Counted from the stretch's first letter, positions 1 through 7,556 are shown. The stretch: DNA of 8,929 bases from Ideonella sp. (GCF_016702655.1 NZ_JADJDO010000033.1:1-8929), one strand, 5' to 3'. Notes: generated by a model not told the origin, from the sequence alone. Numbers and translations: made by a program.

Positions 1-449
1 CCGTACCGCGAAGCCGGGACTAGCGCGCTTGCGGGAATTCAGGCGCTGCTCAAAGATCCGTCTAGCATCACGACGATGCCGGACTATCAATTCGGGTTCG
101 ATCAGGGCTCCAAGGCTCTCCAGAACTCGGCAACGGCGCGCGGCACGACCTACAGCGGGCAGCAGGCCAAAGCGCTCCAGCGGTACGGGAACGACTACGC
201 AGGGACGAAGCTTGGCGAATCGTTCAACAGGCTTGCAAGTTTGGCCGGGATTGGACAAACTGCCACGAGCCAGACAAACGCACTAGGCCAGAACTACGCG
301 AATAGCACGGCGAACAACATCACTGACGCAGGCAACGCGCGCGGCAGGGATATATAGGGACTGGATCGGCATGGAACGACGCGATTGGCGGCGCATTGAA
401 CGGCCTTAGCGAGCAAGACCTGATAAACGCGCTGTTGAATGGCGGTTAA
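1..449 (+). CDS. Podovirus DNA-ejection (DNA transfer) protein, C-terminal part, frame broken near its end
   Basis: Partial gene entering from the left edge; the frame is open from base 1 (PYREAGTSALAGIQALLKDP). The segments PDYQFGFDQGSKALQNSATA and YGNDYAG...FNRLASLAGIGQTAT followed by an Asn/Gly/Ala-rich tail are, from recall, typical of the C-terminus of internal virion or DNA transfer proteins of short-tailed phages. Such proteins are carried in the capsid and ejected ahead of the DNA, as P22 gp7, gp20 and gp16 are. The first frame stops at a TAG (355-357), but the expected ending, YIGTGSAWNDAIGGALNGL then SEQDLINALLNGG, lies in the third frame from about 348 to a TAA at 447-449. Restoring one base after 345 joins the two as NARGQGYIG. 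An in-frame ATG at 76 is internal and is not the true start. The family is judged from motif recall; function is inferred from family and from the neighbouring genes. Confidence 0.72.
345..346 (+). other. Frame break 1: one base missing
   Basis: The reading frame passes from frame 1 to frame 3 here. One extra C (or A) between 345 and 346 turns GGC AGG GAT into GGC CAG GGA TAT and rejoins the conserved C-terminal segment YIGTGSAWNDAIGG. The missing base would have been part of a doubled base. Confidence 0.75.
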
Positions 450-462
450 CAACCTATGTTAA
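446..462. repeat. Short inverted repeat at convergent stop codons
   Basis: TTAACA (446-451) and TGTTAA (457-462) form a 6-bp perfect inverted repeat with a 5-base loop. The two arms contain the TAA stop of the plus-strand ejection gene (447-449) and the TAA stop of the minus-strand HNH gene (459-461). The stem is AT-rich with no T-run, so it does not look like an intrinsic terminator. It may simply reflect two TAA codons facing each other. Confidence 0.35.
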
Positions 463-959
463 ATAGTGCTCCCGACATGTAGTTTGCGCTTGGCTTCCAA
501 ATATGCGGTATGAGCCAACTCCTTCGTCTTGAAAGAACCAAGATGTTTGGTTACACCGGAAACCATTATGTGTGCGCAAAAACTGTTGCCAACTTTGTAA
601 GTCCCGAGCAACCCAGACGACTTGTTAGAGCTACGTGCTATGCGCGAGTTGTTGCTGTTGATTGCGCGCGATACGTCGCGAAGATTACAAAGCCTGTTAT
701 CTGCCCGGTTTCCGTTAATATGGTCTATTTCTGCAGATGGGAACACGCCAGTCGAGTGTATCCATGCAAGCCGATGCGCAAGATAAAGTATCCCATCTAT
801 ACGGATGAGTCTGTAACCGATATGTTTGGATATGCACCCAGCCTGGCGCCCGCAATGTATGCCGTTGCGGTGGCTTACGCCCCAGGTGAAAATGCCAGTT
901 TCTGGGTCATAGTGCAGAAGTTCGCGCAGACGTTGCGCGGTAAGATTGGTCTTAGCCAT
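459..959 (-). CDS. HNH homing endonuclease with C-terminal AP2-like DNA-binding region
   Basis: A complete 166-aa protein transcribed against all its neighbours. The N-terminus (residues 7-26, LTAQRLRELLHYDPETGIFT) is the usual opening of phage HNH proteins. The HNH core spans about residues 60-102: H62 in LAHRLAW, D79-H80 in EIDHINGNRADNR, N88, and N92 in CNLRDVS. Residues 114-160 (SSGLLGTYKV...HLGSFKTKELAHTAY) resemble the AP2-like module that follows HNH_3 domains and recognises DNA. Family members are nicking or cutting endonucleases that spread by homing into phage genomes. The start ATG (complement of 957-959) has AGGA about 7 bases upstream on the minus strand. The gene is visibly AT-richer than its flanks, which supports recent acquisition. 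Its stop lies 9 bases from the stop of the preceding gene. Core residues are present, so an active enzyme is plausible but not shown. Confidence 0.88.
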   Translation of the reverse strand: MAKTNLTAQRLRELLHYDPETGIFTWGVSHRNGIHCGRQAGCISKHIGYRLIRIDGILYLAHRLAWIHSTGVFPSAEIDHINGNRADNRLCNLRDVSRAINSNNSRIARSSNKSSGLLGTYKVGNSFCAHIMVSGVTKHLGSFKTKELAHTAYLEAKRKLHVGSTI

Positions 960-1067
960 GATGCGGTCCTGTCGCTGATTGGTCAGAGGCCCGCCGGTGC
1001 TATCAACGCCGCGCGGGCTTCGTTATTTTCGCGCATGTTCGTGCCGGGAGCAAACTATGCCAAGTGA
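960..1067 (+). other. Orphan plus-strand coding-like stretch behind the HNH gene
   Basis: On the plus strand in frame 3 this stretch reads about 35 codons (DAVLSLIGQRPAGAINAARA then SLFSRMFVPGANYAK) to a TGA at 1065-1067. The third codon positions are mostly G or C, like the phage genes and unlike the HNH region. Its stop overlaps the start of the next gene by 11 bases, a coupling layout often seen in phage operons. It has no start of its own, since the same frame upstream lies inside the antisense HNH gene. It may be the displaced 3' end of a gene interrupted by the HNH insertion, or simply non-coding leader with a chance open frame. The protein is not recognised. Confidence 0.25.
1046..1050 (+). 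promoter_or_regulatory. Ribosome binding site for the second ejection gene
   Basis: GGGAG lies 6 bases before the ATG at 1057. This decides the start: the same open frame extends upstream to an ATG at 979, but that ATG has no comparable site and would add an unconvincing Arg/Pro-rich leader. Confidence 0.6.
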
Positions 1068-2041
1068 CGCCAGAATCCCGATGATGGGGCGCCCCATCCA
1101 GCTCAATAGCCCGCTGAACATGCTCGCGCGTGTGCAGGGCATCGACAACATGCGCCAGACGAACGCGCTCAATGCGATGCAGATGCAGGATGCGCAGGCG
1201 CAGCGCGCGGCGCAGGCGCAGGCCGCACAGGCTCGGCAACAGGCGCTCGCGCAGTTGCCGCCTCCGCCGCCTGATGCGCCGCCCGAGTGGCATCAGATGC
1301 ACCGCGCTGTCGTTACCGGGCTTGCGTCGCCGAAGGACTACTTCGAGATGGTGACAAAGCCGCAAGCGCCAATCGCGGGCGACAAGCCGCTGCTTGACCC
1401 AAAGACGATGCAGCCGATCTATACGCCGCCTGAGAAGCCGGAGAAGCCCGACAAGCCTCCTAGCGCCGTGCAGGAGTACGAATACGCGAAGGGGCAGGGC
1501 TATCAGGGCTCGTTTGAGCAATGGCAAACGAATCAGAAGCGCGCCGGGGCGTCTAGCGTTTCCGTCAACACCGGACAAAAAGGACTAGACAACACGCTGA
1601 AACTTCGCGGGGAGTTCAAGTCCGAGCCGATCTACAAGGCGCATCAAGAGGTTCAAGCCGCGCACTCGCAGGTCAAGGAAGCGCTCAAGCTTGAAAGCCC
1701 TGCCGGTGACTTGGCCGGCGCGACCAAGATCATGAAGATTCTCGACCCGGGATCGGTTGTCCGCGAGTCTGAGCTTGGAATGGCGATGGCCGCGAGCGGA
1801 CTCATGGACAGGATCACGAACTACGCGCGGATGACTCTCAGCGGCCAGAAGTTGACGCCGACGCAGCGCAAGGATTTTCAAGTTGGCCGATGCTCTATAC
1901 GCTGAAAGCGTGAAGCAATACAACACCAAGCGCGGCGAGTACCAAGGGATTGCAGAGCGGAATCAACTGCCTGAAACCGATGTCATCGGCTCCGAGGCAG
2001 CGTTGCCGACTAACGGATGGGGCATTGTGAAGGTGCGCTAA
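1057..2041 (+). CDS. Podovirus internal virion / DNA-ejection protein, frame broken near its 3' end
   Basis: With one base removed from the T-run at 1875-1878 the gene encodes about 327 aa. Residues 32-67 are Gln/Ala-rich (MQMQDAQAQRAAQAQAAQAR) and probably a long helix. A run of five prolines follows (68-72), then a second Pro/Lys-rich linker (PEKPEKPDKPP, 125-135). Residues 137-155 (VQEYEYAKGQGYQGSFEQW) and about 224-274 (KIMKILDPGSVVRESELG ... LSGQKLTPTQRKDF) match, from recall, segments common in internal or DNA-transfer proteins of short-tailed phages. After the break the frame continues KLADALYAESVKQYNTKRGE and ends VKVR at a TAA directly abutting the next ATG. The protein would be packaged in the head and help move DNA across the envelope. 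The motif match is from memory; the role is inferred from family and position. Confidence 0.72.
1875..1878 (+). other. Frame break 2: one base extra in a T run
   Basis: As given, the frame ends DFQVGRCSIR at 1903-1905. Removing one T from the four Ts gives GAT TTC AAG TTG GCC (DFKLADALYAE), which stays open to the TAA at 2039-2041. The continuation has the codon bias and character of the upstream part. Confidence 0.8.
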
Positions 2042-4196
2042 ATGGCGAAGTACCGCGTAACCTCTCCAGACGGCGCGACCTTCGAGGTTACTGCGCCAGA
2101 CTCGGCAACAGAAGCCGAGGTCATGGCTTACGCGCAAGCGGAGTTCGCCAAGCAAACACCGGCAATCACCAAGCCGGCCGTAGTCTCTGCCGGTGAGGCA
2201 ATCCGCGACATACCACGGCAGTTCGGCCTGACCGCGCGTTACGCGCTGGAGGGCGCTCCTGCGGCGCTTGATGTCGTCGCATCCCCTGTCCGGGCCGGGA
2301 TGGGTGCGCTCGGGCTGAAGGTGCCGACGCTACAGCAGGCCGGCACTACGCTCGCGGACACAATCGGACTGCCTAAGCCGGCAAGCGCGACTGAGCGTGT
2401 CGTCGGGGATGCCGCGCGGACTGTAGCGGGCGCTGCTGGCATGGGTGGCGCTGCGAATGCGGCCTCGCGTTACCTGTCTGGAGTCCCCGCGCAGGTTGCG
2501 GCTTTCATGGCCGCGAATCCGGGCCAACAAGCGGCGGCGGCGGCGACAGCAGGGGGAGCAGGGGGAGCGGTGCGCGAGGCCGGTGGCGGGCCTTTGGAGC
2601 AGGCTGTAGGGGCAACCATCGGCGGCGTCGCAGGTGGTTTGGGCGCGTCTGCGGTCGATAGTATGGGCAAGTCATTGATGCGCCTGCTGACGCCGAAGAT
2701 GACAGCGCAGGAAGTGGAACAGCGCATCGAGATTGTCATGCGCGGGTCGGGTATTGACTGGACGCAAGTCCCGCAAAACATCAAGTCCGGGCTGCGTCAG
2801 GAAGTGGCTCAGGCGCTGAATACCGGCAGAGACTTGAGCGGCGATGCGCTGCGCAGGTTGATCGACTTCCGGGCAACCGGAACGACGCCGACTCGCGGGA
2901 TGCTGACTCAAGACCCGGCGCAGATCACGCGCGAGATGAACCTCGCCAAGACCGGAGCCAATAGCGCGGACATCAGCCTGCAAGCGCTCCCGACGCTTCA
3001 AAACAGTAACGCGCGCCAACTGCTCAACGTGCTGGACGATGCCGGAGCCAGAAACGCGCCTGACACCTACGCGACCGGAGAGCGTGTCGTCAATGCTTTA
3101 GCCGGGAATGTCAACCGGTCTAAGCAAACGATAAACTCGCTCTACTCTGCTGCCCGCGACACCGCTGGCCGGAGTGCCGAGCTTGATGGCGCGACGTTCA
3201 CGCGAACGGCGAACGAGGCTCTAGACGAGGCGATGCTTGGCTATGCCGTACCGCCTGACGTAGCGAACCGGCTAAACCAGATCGCAAGGGGAGAAGTGCC
3301 GTTCACGGTTCAATTTGCCGAGCAGTTGAAAACGACGATTGGCAACATCGGCGCGGCAGGCAAGGGCGATGCAACGACTCGCGCAATGGGCGTTATTCGC
3401 AATGCCCTAGACAACACGCCGCTTCGTCCTGCTCCACAGGTGAACCCCGGAAACCTTCCGGCTGTGCCTGGGACAGTCCCGCCGTCGCCTGCCGTGCTTG
3501 GAGAGGAAGCGATTCAGGCATTCAATCGCGCGAGGCAGGCCAATCGCGGGATGATGCAGCGGGTAGAAAACTCTCCCGCTTTGGAGCAGGTATTCACCGC
3601 AATGCGCGAGGGTCGCAGGGTGGACCCCGACAACTTCGTGCGGCAGTACATCATCGGCGGCAGCGCATCGGCAAACGATGTGCAACAACTCCGCAGGGCA
3701 ATTGCAGCCGATCCCGCAGCACTTGAAGGAACGCGGCAGGCCATCGTCGCGCACCTCAAGTCGGCGGCGACGAACGGGACAGATGATGTTGTTAAGTTCA
3801 GCAGCGCCGCTTATAACCGGGCTCTGAACAACATCGGCGACCGGAAACTGGCTGCGTTCTTCACGCCTGAGCAGATCGCGGAACTTCGCAGCGTGGGTCG
3901 CGCCAGCACTCTCATGCAAGCGCAGCCGGTAGGCTCTGCGGTGAACAACTCGAACAGCGGCGCGCTTCTATTGGGGCGCGGGCTTGATGTTGTGGACAGA
4001 ATATCGGGGCGTCTGCCGCTGGGTCTGGACAATCTGTTGCAAGGGACTATCCGAGGGGCGCAGCAGTCCAACGCCTTGAACGTGCCGAAGCGCTCTGATA
4101 GCTCCAACTGTCACTGAGAATCAGTTGGCCCGATTGCTCGGTATGCCGATGCTCTACGGCGGGCTAGTGTCTGCGCAGCCAGTCAACGGCCGCTAG
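2042..4196 (+). CDS. Large DNA-ejection / internal virion protein (P22 gp16-like role), C-terminus frame-shifted
   Basis: As written the open frame is 691 aa (2042-4117); reconstructed it is about 717 aa, ending at the TAG at 4194-4196. Residues 1-37 (KYRVTSPDGATFEVTAPDSA, then EAEVMAYAQAEFA) are a short N-terminal module often seen on large phage virion proteins. Residues about 163-208 are rich in Ala and Gly and look able to insert in or lie along a membrane. The remainder is helical with many Asn, Arg and Gln residues and no visible catalytic motif. In P22-like phages the last of three ejection proteins is a large one needed for DNA entry, and this gene holds that place here, just before the tailspike. 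GAAGGTG lies about 6 bases before the ATG, which directly follows the previous stop. The true C-terminus, LIAPTVTENQLARLLGMPML then YGGLVSAQPVNGR, is in the neighbouring frame. Assignment is by context and general character rather than a diagnostic domain. Confidence 0.68.
4079..4094 (+). other. Frame break 3: one base extra
   Basis: The frame passes from frame 2 to frame 3 within this interval. It is bounded on the left by a frame-3 stop (TGA at 4077-4079) and on the right by the coherent ending that begins CTG ATA GCT at 4095. Removing one C from the CC at 4085-4086 gives NVRSALIAPTVTENQ. Without the correction the protein ends in an unrelated KRSDSSNCH. Confidence 0.72.
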
Positions 4197-4279
4197 TATG
4201 ACCAAAGAACACAGATACCCGACGAATATAGGGTCAAGGCCAAAGAGCGTTTCCACGCACCCATTCTAGGACAAACGAC
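4197..4279 (+). promoter_or_regulatory. Leader of the tailspike gene with ribosome binding site
   Basis: This is the longest gap in the structural block. AGGA at 4268-4271 lies 8 bases before the tailspike ATG and is the likely ribosome binding site. A TATAGG at 4227-4232 resembles a -10 box but has no matching -35 at normal spacing, so a promoter is not claimed. No stem with a T-run is seen. Confidence 0.4.
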
Positions 4280-6115
4280 ATGGCTTACAACTACTCAGGC
4301 GGGCGCTTCCAAGCGTTTGACAGCAGCGGCGATCCGCTCGCGTCGGGCAAGGTCTACACCTACTACGCCGGCACTACTACGCCGCTCGCCTCATACACCA
4401 CGCAGGCCGCAACGACTCCGAACGCAAACCCCGTCATTCTTGACTCTGCCGGCCGTGCGTCGATCTGGCTCGGACCCTACGCATACCGCATCATCCTCAA
4501 GACAAGCGCGGACGTGACCGTATGGGATGACGATAACGTGCAACTGGGCGGCGTCGGCCAGGTGTCGGAGGAAACGTTCATCGCCACGGCCGGGCAGACG
4601 CTATTCACTGTCAGCGAGTTTGAGTACACGCCGGGCAACAACTCGCTGCAAGTGCTGATGAACGGGCTTGCGCTGCGGCGGACTGCGGACTACGCCGAAA
4701 CGTCTTCGACGAGCTTTACGCTCACAACGGCAGCGGAAGCTGGCGACGAGATCATCGCGCGCGCTGGCGAGGACCTGGGCGCGAATGTCGGGACGAACGC
4801 CTCGGCAATCGCATATGACCCTCCAGGCGCCGGGGCGGTGGCGACGAACGTGCAAGCCAGGCTCAGGGAGTTGCATTCCGTGACCGACTACGGGGCCGTA
4901 GGGGATGGCGTTACGGACGACACTGCGGCGATTCAAGCTGGCATTGACGCCGTTGCTACGGCCGGCGGCGGCGATCTGTACTTCCCGCCCGGAGTGTTTG
5001 CGACTGATGAGCTGAGTATTACCTCGCCTCGTGTGCGCCTGATCGGGGCAGGCGCCGGATGGTTTTCAGGCACGCATACCGAGCGCGGAACGACGCTGCT
5101 TTACATCGGCGCTGCGGCTGGCGTAGTGCTGACGCTATCGTCAGTATCTGGCGCGAGCAATGAGAAGATCAGCGATTGCGCGATTCTCGGCATCGCCATT
5201 GACGGCGACGAGATCGCGGGAACTGGGCTGCTGGTCGCATCGGTGAATCGCTGCGATTTCGACGTGAGCATCGCGGGGTGTACCTCGGTGCAATGCGAGT
5301 GGAAAACGGTAGCCACGCTGGCCGACACGACGAACAATCAGCACAATCACGTCCGGTACATGCGCGTCAAGGCGCTAAACACGGCGAACGGTATCAAGTT
5401 CGATACTGACGTTTTGCCCGGCAACACGTCGTTTAACACCTTCGGCTATCTGTACGCGCAGCACGCTGACGGGTACGGAATCAGGATCGGCAACACCGAC
5501 AACAACGTGTTCCAGCATGTCGTTGCGTCGCGCAGCAGCGGCGCCGGCATCGGGATCATTCTCGGTGCTGGTGACAACGTGGATTACCTTAACTGCCGCG
5601 CGAATCAGATTCTCATTTGCAACCCTGGAGATGGTGGATTGACTGCCGAGGGTACGCCTACTGACGTGTTGCCGAGTGCAGAGAATCGCATCTGGTATTA
5701 CGATAAGGACAACGCAACAAGCGACCCGACAATCGAGACAGATGCAAAATTGTCATGGGGAACGACGGATAGCGTATTCTCGAATTTCGGATTCATCGCT
5801 GCCGGGTTCGGGAACAGTGCGGCGAATGTCATCAACGCGACTGAGCAGGCGATTGCCGCATCGTTTCCGGTGGTTATCGCGTCCGGTAACGGCAATCACC
5901 AGCAGTTCGATAACGGCAACTCCGGCAAGTGGAATTTCAAGGTTGACGCAGCTACCGGGCAATTCTCGCTCGTCCGGGCCGGCGGCACTGGACTTCTGGC
6001 GCTTGAAACCGCATACCTCGGCGACTACGCAAACGATGGCGCGGCGGCGGCCGGTGGCGTTGCCGTGGGCGAGCTGTACCGCAATGGTTCTGTACTGATG
6101 ATCAGGGTGGCATAA
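4280..6115 (+). CDS. Tailspike with pectate-lyase-like beta-helix
   Basis: Intact, 611 aa. Residues 1-90 (YSGGRFQAFDSSGDPLASGK, then YTYYAGTTTPLASY) form a particle-binding domain of the sort found at the N-terminus of podovirus tailspikes. Residues about 97-165 (EETFIATAGQTLFTVSEFEY ... SLQVLMNGLALRRTADYAET) are a common fibre module of beta structure. Residues 200-245 (SVTDYGAVGDGVTDDTAAIQ ... GGGDLYFPPGVF) are the classic opening of the pectate lyase 3 right-handed beta-helix. Asn/Gly-rich coils continue to about residue 490. The C-terminal 30 residues, beginning GDYANDGAAAAGG and ending LYRNGSVLMIRVA, are a module that recurs at the end of unrelated phage spikes. Such proteins form trimers on the tail and bind, often cleave, host surface polysaccharide. 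Catalytic residues cannot be named from sequence alone. AGGA 8 bases upstream supports the start. Confidence 0.88.
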   Translation: MAYNYSGGRFQAFDSSGDPLASGKVYTYYAGTTTPLASYTTQAATTPNANPVILDSAGRASIWLGPYAYRIILKTSADVTVWDDDNVQLGGVGQVSEETFIATAGQTLFTVSEFEYTPGNNSLQVLMNGLALRRTADYAETSSTSFTLTTAAEAGDEIIARAGEDLGANVGTNASAIAYDPPGAGAVATNVQARLRELHSVTDYGAVGDGVTDDTAAIQAGIDAVATAGGGDLYFPPGVFATDELSITSPRVRLIGAGAGWFSGTHTERGTTLLYIGAAAGVVLTLSSVSGASNEKISDCAILGIAIDGDEIAGTGLLVASVNRCDFDVSIAGCTSVQCEWKTVATLADTTNNQHNHVRYMRVKALNTANGIKFDTDVLPGNTSFNTFGYLYAQHADGYGIRIGNTDNNVFQHVVASRSSGAGIGIILGAGDNVDYLNCRANQILICNPGDGGLTAEGTPTDVLPSAENRIWYYDKDNATSDPTIETDAKLSWGTTDSVFSNFGFIAAGFGNSAANVINATEQAIAASFPVVIASGNGNHQQFDNGNSGKWNFKVDAATGQFSLVRAGGTGLLALETAYLGDYANDGAAAAGGVAVGELYRNGSVLMIRVA

Positions 6116-7556
6116 ATGAGCAAAGCGCGCGACTCGGTAGTGTTCCTCAATAGCCCGGACGACCGCGAGGTATGGCGGGCCAAGCGGGCAATCATCGGCT
6201 ACGACGACGATACCGACATCACGAACAACACTTCACCACGGGCGAATCTCGCTGCTCATGCGGTACGCCGACTACGCGGTAACACGAACCAAGAACTCGA
6301 TCCTGGCGCAGCGCTACATCATGGCCGACACGGGGGGCCAGGGGAGCACGTTCAAGGGCTACACCATCCTCGGGGCAACCCTGACGACGCCGGCACGCCA
6401 GTCGAGGGCGCCTATCAACCTGAATGGTGCGTTAATGTCGAGCTGGACAACTACATCGACTACCGGGCGGCGAAGTGCCGGTCGCCGTGTCGATCCTGGC
6501 GCTACATGGGCGCAGGGCATCATGGCGATCCACTGCAACGCGATGGACATGCGCTGCCCGGATACCGCGTCTGACGCGGACATGGGCGGGATTACGGGTA
6601 TCGAGTGCCACTCGGACGGCATCGGCCCGGACCATCGTACAAGCGGCGGCACCGGCTACGGCTACCGGCAAACCATCCGATGCACCGCGCGCACCAAGGA
6701 AACCGAGCCGACTTGGACCAAGCGCGGCACGGCGCCGATCAACAACGGTGCGACGGTGGCGCTGGACGATATCTGCCTCCCCAAGGATGCGGTAGCCTTG
6801 CAACCCTACCGATCCGGCACGTATTTCGTATGCACTATCGGCGGGCGCTCGGGCGGCACTGACACGGTTCTCGATGCGGCGACTACTCCGCGCTACCGTG
6901 ACGGATGGACGCGGTATGGGAGTGCCGCAGTCGGAACCGAGGTCGGCGTTGCGCTGATCCTGAACGGCGACCCACCGACACGCCGAGCACAGCGGGGTAC
7001 TACCGCTACGGCATCATCATCGACAACAATTCAGCAAACAGCAACCTGAACCAGATCGAGCACGCGATCTACGTCACAAACAGCGGGGGAACCAACTTCG
7101 AGAGCTACGGCGATCCGACGTGGCACGCGCTGATGACTCGCGTCGCGGCAGCCGGGACCCTGGGGCTCGGGGTCAGAACTGACTACCGGCAACACGGCGA
7201 AAATCAGTTTGTTCGGCGATAACGCTGACGGCGCGCGGACGACATACGGCTCGATAACTTCCTTCATCCTCGATGACACGACGAGCGCTGAGGACGGGCG
7301 GCTGATTCTGGCCGCGACAACCGCCGGGGTTGGCGAGACTCATGTCTACCTCGAAGGGCTCAATACCATCATCGGCGAGAAGTCAATTCTCGACACGACT
7401 GCAACGGCCGGATTCCTGCACATCGGCCGCTGCGCAGGGCCGCCGACCGGGGTTCCTGACCTCTATACCGGGAAATGCCCGATCGTGGTTGACTCGACCA
7501 ATGGGCGCCTGTACGTGTATCACACGGGCGCCTGGCACTACGCGGCGCTTACGTGA
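6116..7556 (+). CDS. Second receptor-binding / fibre-like protein, broken by six frame changes
   Basis: The ATG directly follows the tailspike TAA, with AGGGTGG a few bases upstream. No single frame spans the gene. The coherent path is frame 2 (6116 to about 6235, MSKARDSVVFLNSPDDREVW), frame 3 to about 6382 (MRYADYAVTRTKNSILAQRY), frame 2 to about 6470 (CVNVELDNYIDYR), frame 1 to about 6507 (EVPVAVSILAL), frame 3 to about 6971 (AQGIMAIHCNAMDMR; YRSGTYFVCTIGG), frame 2 to about 7165 (YYRYGIIIDNN), then frame 3 to the TGA (7554-7556). Correcting all six gives 1443 bases, about 480 aa. The ending (TATAGFLHIGRCAG, then IVVDSTNGRLYVYHTGAWHY) is a C-terminal module common on phage fibres and spikes. 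No head-binding domain is seen, so it may attach through the tailspike or baseplate. A role in host recognition is inferred from ending and position. Confidence 0.66.
6227..6245 (+). other. Frame break 4: one base extra
   Basis: Frame 2 to frame 3. Before it the protein reads IIGYDDDTDITNN; after it, RISLLMRYADYAVTRT. Removing one base from TT (6232-6233), CC (6236-6237) or GGG (6240-6242) rejoins them. The exact position cannot be fixed. Confidence 0.65.
6369..6383 (+). other. Frame break 5: one base missing
   Basis: Frame 3 to frame 2. FKGYTILGAT continues as DDAGTPVEGAYQPEWCVNVE once a base is restored, either in the GGGG run at 6372-6375 or beside the G at 6383. Third positions after this point are strongly G/C only in frame 2. 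Confidence 0.68.
6464..6472 (+). other. Frame break 6: one base missing
   Basis: Frame 2 to frame 1. VELDNYIDYR is followed by EVPVAVSILAL when one G is restored in or near the GGG run at 6465-6467. Frame 1 has consistently G/C third positions from 6475 to 6501. Confidence 0.65.
6505..6510 (+). other. Frame break 7: one base missing in a G run
   Basis: Frame 1 to frame 3. Adding one G to the GGG at 6508-6510 gives CAT GGG GCG CAG GGC ATC (HGAQGIMAIHCNAMDM), which then stays open for about 460 bases. Confidence 0.68.
6971..6973 (+). other. Frame break 8: one base missing in a C run
   Basis: Frame 3 to frame 2. Lengthening the CCC run to CCCC gives GAC CCC ACC GAC ACG (ALILNGDPTDTPSTAGYYRY), joining two convincing protein segments. 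Confidence 0.78.
7162..7172 (+). other. Frame break 9: one base extra in a G run
   Basis: Frame 2 to frame 3. Two GGGG runs (7162-7165 and 7169-7172) lie here. Shortening either one joins MTRVAAAGTLG to SELTTGNTAKISLFGDNADG, which runs on to the gene's real stop. Unshifted, frame 2 ends RQHGENQFVRR at 7220-7222. Confidence 0.76.

Noticed and set aside
340..360. Programmed -1 ribosomal frameshift at the end of the first ejection gene
   Set aside because: There is no slippery heptamer of the X XXY YYZ kind at the break, and similar unrelated breaks occur in three other genes. A single-base indel is simpler.
459..1056. Group I intron carrying the HNH gene
   Set aside because: The HNH gene is antisense, the upstream ejection gene has its own stop at 447-449, and I could not identify a conserved intron core. 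A free-standing endonuclease explains it better.
510..1067. Plus-strand open frame of 185 codons
   Set aside because: Most of it (510-959) is the reverse shadow of the HNH gene, which has clear motifs. Only the part after 960 is kept, as a doubtful orphan stretch.
1003..1578. Long minus-strand open frames opposite the ejection, spike and lysis genes
   Set aside because: They are Arg/Leu-rich mirror frames of coding DNA with G/C third positions. None has a ribosome binding site with a recognisable domain, apart from the HNH gene.
4227..4232. TATAGG as a promoter -10 box before the tailspike
   Set aside because: No -35 box at the proper spacing. Late phage genes are probably read through from upstream.
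4198..4269. 23-codon frame between the large ejection gene and the tailspike
   Set aside because: It has an ATG but no ribosome binding site, an unconvincing composition and no recognised product.
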